This document shows positions 55,621 to 64,000 of a stretch of DNA of 64,000 bases, piece after piece. Numbering within the stretch: the stretch's first letter is position 1; every line of letters starts with the position of its first letter. Source of the stretch: Chalara sp. BL73 (lineage: Eukaryota > Ascomycota > Leotiomycetes > Helotiales); the NCBI GenBank assembly GCA_918026815.1, contig CAKJVC010000038.1, positions 1 to 64,000 on the forward strand. Direction: 5' to 3'. Under the pieces are notes generated by a model. That model was given only the letters and a program-made list of their open reading frames with translations, searched no databases and was not told the DNA's origin. A program made the position numbers and the translations under genes.

Positions 55621-58600
55621 TTCCGCTATAAAGTGTATTAGCAAGTTTCTAATGTTGCCAATGCCATGCGAGATATACAGCCCCCTTCCCGAAGAGCAGC
55701 CAACGAGATAGGGTCTGTGGGGCGCTCGACCTATGACGACTTCGGAAGCCGCACATATCCTCCTGTGAAGTGAACAATGGCCCATCCGGAGATTAACCGA
55801 AGGGTCGCACCAATTCTGGCCAGCAGACTTTCAATTTTTCAATGTTTTACATATCCTGTGTTATCCCATCACAATGTTGGAAGTGGCCCGGTTCAGGAAC
55901 CAATGCTAGAGAAAAAAAGACTTACTCCTGCCTTTATGCTGCAACAGCAACCGTGATACCAAAGACCATAATATGGTTTACATTAATAATACGACGAGGA
56001 CCGAAATAATCGAAGATACGGCTGGAGCTTAGTCAATTGTGGCTGCAAATATGCTTGTCATCCTAGTTGATGGTGAAGGAAGGAGGAAGGAGAAAAGTTA
56101 GGTGATCTTTTATCTTTCCAGAAGAGTAGCCTGTTAAGTAGGTGAGGATGATCGCGAGGCTTACAATCTCATGATTAAAACGCAAAGTGGTGAGGTGGTG
56201 GACATGAGGCTGTAGCAATGTGGTCCAGGAGTGAGCTGCGAAGGCGAACTGCTCATGGTATAGCCAACCATGTCGGCAATGCTTGCATCACATATTCAGT
56301 TTTTGTGGCCATTGGAGATTGTGGATGTTTTATGTTTTCATATAGTTCATGCGAAACTATTCGAAAGTTGTGCCGTTGTACCCCAATCATAGTCATGAGA
56401 GGGTTTGATAAAGTCGTCTTTATAAGCCATTTAATCTCCCGTTATATGGCGGCATCTACCTTCGACATGAATTCCAGGCATTTCCATCCAAAGAAAATAC
56501 TCTTCCTGTATACGATAGTAGTGGAGGTACTTTAAGCTTGGAATATCGCATCTCAAGCAAACTAATATTTCGTCATTTAAGTTGTACAGAGGATTGCAAT
56601 CGTATATTATTCACAATCATGCATCCTAATCTAGTTAGCACGATATGCCAATCAAGAATCAGGGATGGGCCACATTCAACAGCAGACTCGAGGACGTTGC
56701 CGGCTTCTAGTTCTCCTCTGCCGTGACCACACAAAATCTCACATATATGCTTTTGTCATTTTCTAAGAACACTACTCTCATGCGAATACATAAATGCATG
56801 GCCATTAACCAACGCCTATCTCTCAACATTTTAGTAGCCACTATACGCCAATTTCATGAAACCTTGCTCAAGCAACAACGAGAAATGCCTTAACTAAGTC
56901 TCAATGATAAAGTGGTAAACATTGTATCCGCCTATTATTAGCTCATGCACCTTGTTCAAAGCCTTCCTCATGACATATAACTCCGGCAAATGGGCTTGTT
57001 GAGATGGAATAGGATAGATGCTTTTACTATTGAGATAATCAACTATGGAGGAGCAGAAGTTGCCATAGCTAGCTCTAGCTTTTTGGCAGATCATTTCATG
57101 GGCATGAGAAGTTGATTGAAACTACAATTGACTGAGAATTGAGTTCCAGCCTTCGCAGACCACTTTGGAGGTCCTCTATAGCTCTCGTACCGGGGTTGTG
57201 AGTGAAGAATCTCACACCTCGTTTTGGCTTGTGGTGTTCAGTTGTGCCTCAGAAGAGAGGAATCGGTGCTAGTGGCATGAAACGTGCAAGTACGAGACCT
57301 TATACCTTTAGCTATGATATCCTCCTCTTCAGTCCACCAGTTGGTTCCGCCTTCAGGAGAGGAGCCGTTTCACCCACTCCTAAAGTACTAATGAGATGCC
57401 TTATTATAAGTCTTTATGTACGTTGTCTCGTTTTTCTGGACGATAATGTCGTTCCAGCTGAACTTCCTTTAGATTCGAACTAGCTCCATGATCGCTACCG
57501 TTAATTGAGAGTGAGGAACTTATTAACGGATGTTATTAGGAATTCTGACGAAGGATCTTGGTCTCCCATAAACCTAAGTTGATTTTGCGTTTGAATAAAA
57601 AATGGGTTGTTGAGGCTGCCATAGATTCAGACAGTGAGATGGTTTCCCTTATAACACCCACTAATGCGTCCTATCAGTGACAAGGAAAGAATGAGCGATC
57701 TGTGTTGACGAATAACAATACCTCCATTTATATTGCGTGCGCTTCTTACATAGTGAGGAAGCGGCACACCCGGACTGAGGCTCAAGTCTATATCTATGAT
57801 ACACTATATAGGAATCTTCCCCGCCGTAATCGCAACTGCAAAGGCATCAAAAATGTAGCAGAAACCGCGACGTATAGTTCTTCATCCTTATTTACTAGCT
57901 GTGAAGGGATATGGGAGAGTTCAAAGTATTACAGGTTTGCATACTTTAGGATACTCGGCAGATTATTTACCATGTTTCTGCGCTGGAAGCAATCACAATC
58001 ATCCTAACTCCGGGTTCCGCCAAATATGGCCAATTTGTCAGATATTTTGCAATAGGGCTCGACCTTTGTGATCGGTTATTCTTTTTCAGTATTTTCCGTT
58101 GGTATTTAGCCTCAACCCATGCATGCGGTCTTGTCCTTGGCAACTTATGCAGGCGGTGTTGACAAGTTCAAGAAAGCAAAAGCACATCGACAGGGTGTGG
58201 AGTTCTGCTATGATTGTTTAGACTACAGGAGAGCGGTTGGAAATGTTGAAGAATTTTATCGCTGGCATGAAACATGCAAGTCACTTTTCCATGGCAGTCA
58301 CCCAATGGATTTCACGCTTCACTCTTCACTGCTATAAGAAAGCACCAGCAATATTTCGGTATCAATAATTGCGATACTTCTATGCTTTGGTGCTTCCGTT
58401 GCTTGTTTGTATCACTCGAAAGTTTTAAAACAATTTACCCTATTTACTTCTCTGATTGGCGGAATGAAATGCTCTTGGTTCTGCGGATAATGATGTCCCG
58501 CATACGTTTCGGGATCCCTATCCGATTTTCCTCCCTAAAAATGCAGGTCCCAATTTTAGAGATCCGGTACTTTATTGTCACCTGGTATAAATTGGCCCGC

Positions 58601-58807
58601 TTAAGCCGAAACCCATGGTTTGTATTGCTCTACATCAACCCTGCATGTCGTTTCTCCGCAACATTTGTGCCTTGTGTTACATTTTAATATCTTCTCCATT
58701 ATGTTCCAAACCCGGGAGGAGATCCACTTCCACGTGGCTACACTGCTACTTGAGTATTAATCTCAACTGGCGTCAATAGCACCATCCGGCGGAGGAGTCA
58801 ATTTGAT

Positions 58808-58818
58808 CCGCATCTCCG
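58808..58818. promoter_or_regulatory. Candidate zinc-cluster site, CCG-N5-CCG
   Basis: CCGCATCTCCG lies 85 bases before the mannanase ATG and 23 bases before its TATA box. Zinc-cluster factors commonly bind spaced CGG/CCG triplets. Low information content, so this is a candidate only. Confidence 0.25.
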
Positions 58819-58840
58819 CCACCTCCAAATTTCCATTCAA

Positions 58841-58848
58841 TATAAATA
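58841..58848 (+). promoter_or_regulatory. TATA box of the GH26 gene
   Basis: TATAAATA at 58841-58848, 55 bases before the ATG at 58903. Clear TATA boxes are usual in strongly induced secreted-enzyme genes of filamentous fungi. Confidence 0.55.
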
Positions 58849-58902
58849 CGATAGCTTGCCCATCTAGAACCGGCGCTGTAGTGGCCTTGGATGTAAGCCG
58901 CA

Positions 58903-61250
58903 ATGATGTATACTCACTCAGCTTTTGCTGTGCTGGCCCTTGCGTCTTCAGCGACTGCTATACTGTTTGAGGCAGAGAATGGTGTACCCACTGGTGGAGT
59001 TCACGTAAGCAAAAGAGCTCCGGCCCGTTCATTATCTTCAGAAGCTAGTTTTACAAATGCTCTACATGATACAACAAGTTAATATATAAAAGGTTGCTAC
59101 CGATCTTTCTGGGTATACCGGGACCGGATACGTAGCTGGCTTTGCGGAAGCAAATGACACTGTCACTCTCTCATTGACAGGCTTAACAGCGGGAAGTTAT
59201 GACCTTTCTGTCATTTACAGTGCCCAGTACGGTGACAAATACACCACTGTGTCAGTTAACGGCGGCGCTGGATCTGAGGTGGCAATCGCGAACGTTACCA
59301 CAGCTACTTGGGCCAGCTCACCGATTGGCACTTTTACTCTTACATCTGGCACGAACACCGTCAAGTTCAGCAATTCCTGGGGGTGGTACTTCATTGATGC
59401 TGTCTCCGTTGTCTCGACTCCAGTGAAACCAGTTATTGTCGTAGACGTCACAAGAGGCGCCGTAGTCCAAGCTGAAAATGGCATTTTAAATGGAGTGACT
59501 GTGGGAACCTCCCCAGCCGGGTTCTCGGGCACTGGCTTCGTCCAGGGATTTGATACCGATGGTGACAAAGTAACCGTCACAGTCTATAGCGCAACACAGG
59601 CTTTATACAATCTTGTTATTGGATATGCTGCTATTTATGGGGGAAAGCAGACGACATTGTCTCTCAACGGAGCTGGCGGGGCGGAAGTTGTTCTGGCTGA
59701 TACGACAAACGCGGCATCACCAGTAAGTACTTTGGCTTTCCTTCCAGACCATCTCATGTTGATGGGGCAACTGATATCATTCACTATTTGAGAATAATTT
59801 ATTACACTGCAACCACACTGACATCTCATTCATCTAGTGGGCAAACGCAACAGCTGGTCAGATCCTTTTGAATGCTGGCAACAACACGATTTCGCTGTCC
59901 AATGATTGGTATGACGATTTAATGGTTCTTTGATAAGGACTAATCGGATCTTAGGGGCTGGTACTTCATCGATGCTTTCTATGTTACTCCAGCACCGGCT
60001 CCCGCACCACACAAAGTCAGCAGTACTCTGGTCGCCCCTAGTCCACTGCCTGTAACTCAAGCTTTGTTCAACAAATTGCTTTCAAAATATGGATCTGGTG
60101 ACATTTTCTCAGGACAAGCTGAGTTAAGCGGAGTGAGTTACCTGGAGGGAGCTGTCAACAAAACACCGGCAATCGTAGGCCTTGACTTCATTGACTATAG
60201 CCCAACTCGTGTAGTAAGTATCTTCTAGTAAATTGCCTTGTCATATTGTACTTATCTACCACCAGCAATATGGTACAGTAGGTCATTCTGTTGAAGATGC
60301 AATTATATTTGACGGCCGCAATGGCCTTGTTAGTTTCCAATGGCATTGGAACGCGCCGGCGTAAGCTCCTATCTTTATCCCGCAAAGCCAGCTGCTTATA
60401 TGTGGCCAGAGATCTTATAAATAACGACACTGTGCCATGGTGGTCAGGCTTTTACACCTACGCCACAACTTACAACTTAACTGCTGCGCTTGCTAACCCC
60501 ACTGGAGAAAAGTACGCTCTCCTGATTAGCGACATGGATGCCATCGCTAAGCAGCTTCTCCGCCTTCAGGATGCCAATATCCCCATACTTTGGCGGCCAC
60601 TTCACGAAGCCGAAGGCGGATGGTTCTGGTGGGGGGCTTACGGCCCTGAGTCTTGCAAGACACTTTACAGGTTAATGTTCGATCGCTTCACCAAAGTCCA
60701 CAAGCTCCGTAATCTGATCTGGGTCTGGAACTCCGTTTCTCCGGCCTGGTACCCTGGCAATGATGTTGTCGATATCTTGGGATACGATTCCTACCCACCT
60801 ATTGGAGATCACGGGCCCGTCAGCACGCAATATCAGCAGTTGATATCCTTGGGTGGTGATACAAAGATTGTTACCTTACCTGAGGTTGGCAGTATCCCCG
60901 ATCCGGATATCTTAAAGCTGTATCATGCAGATTGGAGCTACTTTGTAGTCTGGAGTGGCGATTTCATTGAATCTGAGACTTATAATCCTCTTGAGTTCAA
61001 GAAGAAAGTGTATAACGACCCAACTGTCCTCAAGCTCACAGATTTGGGAAATTGGAAAGGGACTGCTACAGGAACATCGACTAAGACATCTACGTCGAGT
61101 AAAACCTCATCTTCATCGGCAACTAGCAAGACAACAAGTACCAGCAAATCGACATCATCAACAGCAACAAAGACTTCGTCGGTGACTAGTAAGACGACTA
61201 CTGCGAGCGCGCCGGCTGCGACGCAGACGAAGTGGGGACAGGTAAGCTAA
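58903..61250 (+). CDS. Secreted GH26 beta-mannanase with two CBM35-like modules
   Basis: Cleaves beta-1,4-mannan outside the cell. Exons 58903-59004, 59093-59722, 59838-59908, 59955-60213, 60266-60360 and 60410-61250 (665 residues). Signal peptide MMYTHSAFAVLALASSATA. Two tandem beta-sandwich modules of CBM35 type follow: LFEAENGVPTGGVH to NSWGWYFIDAVSV, and VVQAENGILNGVTVGTS to SLSNDWGWYFIDAFYV. The GH26 domain shows FQWHWNAP, PWWSGFYTYATTY, ILWRPLHEAEGGWFWWG (acid/base Glu), LIWVWNSVSPAWYPGND and VTLPEVGSIPD (nucleophile Glu). A Ser/Thr/Lys linker (TKTSTSSKTSSSSATSKT) comes next, and the frame ends soon after TKWGQ. WGQ is how a CBM1 usually begins, but no intact CBM1 follows even if the possible intron at 61242 is removed (next codons AAG CGG TAG). 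Confidence 0.9.
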
Positions 61251-62560
61251 TTCCAACCTGAAAATGTTATTTCCTTGTATAGAAGCGGTAGGCTCGAGGG
61301 ATGCCCCGAGAGCCGATGCCACGCGTTTTTGCTGTGGCTTCAGCTCGGAAACTTGCTCCCAAACTCCGGCTCCCGTGCTAATTCGTCGAATAGTGTGGTG
61401 GAAATGGGTGGACAGGGCCAACCGTCTGTGCGGCTGGGTTGATATGTACATATTCGAATGACTGGTACTGGCAGTGCCTTTGAGGCATACGCTTATGCAT
61501 ATTTGCCAGGTGAAAATGTACATAGGACGGGCTAGAATATGGAGATTGTACATATGCAACTGGATGATTTAGATTCCGCTTTGGGCAAATGATAATCGTG
61601 GTAAAGTGAGCAGGGACAAATGCTCCTTCATCTGATTCTGGGTGCCAACATTTAATTGTTATCCAGAACAATCTCTTAATATTCCTCAGCTTGGTTGTCC
61701 TCCTTCTCCTGTAAGATGTGCTTTCTCCTCAACATATTAAAACCATCCTTCCTTTCTGTCGCCTACTCGTCCATAGTCCCCCGTTCCCTAGATTCCTGGA
61801 ACGCGTAATTCCAAATAAAATATAGATACGGATGACCTTCTCCATCGACGGACACAATATCCTAGGTCATCATACCGTTTGATAAATATCTTCTTGTCTC
61901 CATGTGCACCCACTGCGGCCCTCCCTCTTATATCCCCATCTTCCTATCACCTATGTATATAGATACACGGGGCCATATGCCTTCCACGCCCCGCATAAAT
62001 AATGCACTGCAATGTCGTACATTACCGTGGTTGGGAGTGCCGGGAATTAAGATGTGAAAGCCATAAGCGAAATCATGTGAAGCATTTAACTTCCACGACT
62101 TGATACCTGCCCAATGCCTTTAGAGCTGCGATTGCAGATACATCGTGATTGAGTGAGTGAAGTAAGAAGACTTTAATACCTTTTTTATTCCTGTCTTTGT
62201 TTCTACCTCTATTCCTCAGACCCTTAAGCCCCTGAGATAGTCGAGGCCAAATGATGCGATCCAGTTTTCCCGTGACCATATGAATATTCAGAGATTGGTA
62301 AGCATTCATGATGACACGCCAAGGTTAGATAATATCAACATCAGAAGAGGCATTGAAGGTGTTTATCTGCAACTATGAAATATTAACATTGCACCTGCCA
62401 TATTTCCACTTCTCCTTTTGAGTTATTACGCTTCCTTCAAGGTTTCTACCTCATTTGCCATAGCGTAGCGTCGTTACTTATCCGAGGTCGCTGGCTCAGT
62501 TTGAAACAAAAGCATCCACGAGGAGAGAGATATTTCGGCTCGAACGTTGGGGCCATAGTT
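61251..62560. other. Intergenic, nothing supported
   Basis: About 1.3 kb between the mannanase and the regulator, same strand. 61285-61460 has some Cys-rich open reading in plus but no CBM1 could be reconstructed. Possible promoter of the regulator lies to the right. Confidence 0.5.
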
Positions 62561-64000
62561 ATGTTTACAACCTTTGTGACAGAGCTTCCTCTAAAAGGAT
62601 CTTCTCAAGGGTCTACATTACCGAAGTCTCCGGTAGCGCAGCAATCTTCCCGCTCCCGGCCAAAAAAACGAGTCCAAGTCGCCAGAGCTTGTGATTGGTG
62701 CCGCGTTCATCGCATCAAGTGTGACAACAATCGTCCTTGTTCCAATTGCAGGAGTAGGGACGGACAATGTAGCAATAATAGTGCCAAGAGTCTTGTGACG
62801 TTGCCTCAAGCATATCGAGAGGTGGAACAATTAAAGCAGAGAGTCAGAGATTTGGAGGCGGAATTGGAGCTTCAAAAGCAATGCAAGGCTGACCCACCAG
62901 CTGATCAGTTTCATACACCTAATAGTTTGCCGGTATCACCACCTCATAAAAGTGGCTCTGGCCATGTTGAATTCTACCTTGAAGAAAGTAGATCTAAGAG
63001 GTTTGGGGAAGGCATCCACATTAGCACAGCACGTTCCCCACAGAAGACATGGTACGGATCATCTTCTCTATTCTACTTCATCGGGCGGATCAACACCTTC
63101 CTGACTTCTGCCCTCCATCAGTCTCACTCAGCACATCGGTTGCTTCCCAATTCAGCAAGCTATTTGCTGGACGGGCCGACGGCGGTGGCCGCGGATGACC
63201 AAAGCAATAAATCCGTGCCGGCCAGTGACCTTATCGGCACAGGAGAATATCTTAGCCCTACGCAGGAAGAGTATTTTCTAGGTCTCTTTTGGCAATCCTA
63301 CTATACATCATGCCCGATCCTCGACGAACTCGAATTTAAGCAGCATTATCAGTCATTATGGGCAACCTCAGATAAAGAGCGAAAGCCATCTGCTTTGGTC
63401 GACATTGTGGTCGCGGTGTGCATGCAGTATGGCATGGCATTACTGCCGGGAAACGACCGTGGGTCAAACACAGAGGCAAGAGCACTCGTGAGTAACAGCG
63501 ATGCCACTATTGCAGGTCGATGGCATTACCGACGCTGCCAGACGCTACTGTCGAGTCAGTTGGAAAGCCCTACCTTGGCAACACTTCAATGCCACATTCT
63601 ATCCTCTATCTATCTATGCTGCGGTTCTTTCCAAAACATGGCAGATAATGCTTGCACATTAGCAGTCCGAACAGCTTTTATGCTTGGCCTTCACCTCGAA
63701 CCTCCATCAACCATGTCCAGAAAAGAACGAGAATTACGGAAGCGTATTTGGTGGACACTGTATGTTTTGGAAAGTAAAATGAGCATGAAACTTGGTCGCC
63801 CATTTTTACTTCACAGATCAAGTACTGCATGCAGTCTGCCATCTGATGATCGCGAGACCTCAATCATTTCTGGATCGGGTTTTGCTCCTCTCGGAGAAAA
63901 TGTCACATGGTTAACGTGGAACCTTGTGAATACGAAGCTAATACTTGCAGCACGTAAAGCATACACTGCATTTTACCTCGATGGCCCTGATACTCCTTAT
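62561..64000 (+). CDS. Zn2Cys6 transcription factor, partial at window end
   Basis: Open from the ATG at 62561 to the last base, at least 480 residues, 3' end missing. The zinc cluster starts at residue 44: CDWCRVHRIKCDNNRPCSNC and six more residues to the sixth Cys, exactly CX2CX6CX5CX2CX6C, preceded by basic RPKKRVQ. A coiled-coil linker follows (YREVEQLKQRVRDLEAELEL), then the fungal-specific middle homology region: YLSPTQEEYFLGLFWQSYYT, CHILSSIYLCCGSFQNMADN, VRTAFMLGLHLEPPS, and RKRIWWTLYVLESKMSMKLG. Overall layout, and the stretch TWYGSSSLFYFIGRINTFL after the linker, recalls the ClrB/ManR-type regulators of cellulase and mannanase genes; that is from memory and not secure. It lies 1.3 kb downstream of, and on the same strand as, the GH26 gene. 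No intron is needed in the visible part. Confidence 0.88.
   Translation, partial: MFTTFVTELPLKGSSQGSTLPKSPVAQQSSRSRPKKRVQVARACDWCRVHRIKCDNNRPCSNCRSRDGQCSNNSAKSLVTLPQAYREVEQLKQRVRDLEAELELQKQCKADPPADQFHTPNSLPVSPPHKSGSGHVEFYLEESRSKRFGEGIHISTARSPQKTWYGSSSLFYFIGRINTFLTSALHQSHSAHRLLPNSASYLLDGPTAVAADDQSNKSVPASDLIGTGEYLSPTQEEYFLGLFWQSYYTSCPILDELEFKQHYQSLWATSDKERKPSALVDIVVAVCMQYGMALLPGNDRGSNTEARALVSNSDATIAGRWHYRRCQTLLSSQLESPTLATLQCHILSSIYLCCGSFQNMADNACTLAVRTAFMLGLHLEPPSTMSRKERELRKRIWWTLYVLESKMSMKLGRPFLLHRSSTACSLPSDDRETSIISGSGFAPLGENVTWLTWNLVNTKLILAARKAYTAFYLDGPDTPY

Larger units (their letters stand above)
55621..58902. other. Gene-poor region and mannanase promoter
   Basis: About 3.3 kb with many short open frames on both strands (largest 137 codons at 58274 on plus) but none with a recognisable domain. 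Composition is uneven and the region probably consists of decayed sequence. The last 200 bases hold the TATA box and leader of the mannanase gene. Confidence 0.45.

Noticed and set aside
1..64000. CRISPR arrays, rRNA genes, intact transposons
   Set aside because: No regularly spaced repeats, no rRNA core sequences and no transposase or reverse transcriptase frames were found.

Overview
The window comes from the nuclear genome of a filamentous ascomycete (Pezizomycotina). Genes are dense, on both strands, and interrupted by short GT-AG introns of about 45-190 bases. The gene families are typical of these fungi: HET-domain, 2EXR-domain, fungal STAND N-terminal domain, Zn2Cys6 regulator, PNS1 and a mannitol-1-phosphate dehydrogenase. 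A leotiomycete is my best guess, but that is inference from gene content, not a sequence comparison. I rebuilt exon-intron structures by hand from conserved protein motifs and reading frame. None was checked against transcripts.

Layout. 0-13.5 kb is accessory in character: a small nucleoside 2-deoxyribosyltransferase, a patatin-like phospholipase with a C-terminal zinc-finger-like tail and a damaged or unusually spliced exon, a peroxisomal enoyl-CoA hydratase, then a HET-domain gene and a kinesin-light-chain-type TPR gene transcribed away from each other. Patatin, HET and TPR modules are all parts of fungal self/non-self (NLR-like) proteins. 13.5-23.8 kb holds histidyl-tRNA synthetase, a one-pass membrane protein, a Cdc25/rhodanese-like phosphatase, an unknown protein and mannitol-1-phosphate dehydrogenase. 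24.3-36.4 kb is housekeeping: COPI beta' (SEC27, 12 exons), 3-hydroxyacyl-CoA dehydratase (PHS1), an unknown gene, a 2EXR protein, bifunctional folate enzyme FOL1 and a PTS1-tagged nitronate monooxygenase. 37.8-48.7 kb is again unusual: an Ecm33/receptor-L-like membrane protein, a BTB-bromodomain fusion that lacks the acetyl-lysine-binding Asn, a stand-alone STAND N-terminal-domain protein, and a pseudogene of a diaminopropionate ammonia-lyase/M20-peptidase fusion.

49.3-54.9 kb is housekeeping: PNS1, the Arf-GAP GLO3 and TIM21, the last two sharing a 296-base divergent promoter. 55-58.9 kb is gene-poor and carries a decayed RNase H-like gene. 58.9-64 kb has a secreted GH26 beta-mannanase with two CBM35-like modules, followed on the same strand by a Zn2Cys6 regulator cut off by the window end. 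That pair looks like a small mannan-utilisation neighbourhood.

Shared themes: two proteins end in the peroxisomal signal SKL, and two act in COPI traffic (SEC27 and GLO3). No CRISPR array, rRNA, convincing tRNA or intact transposon was seen.
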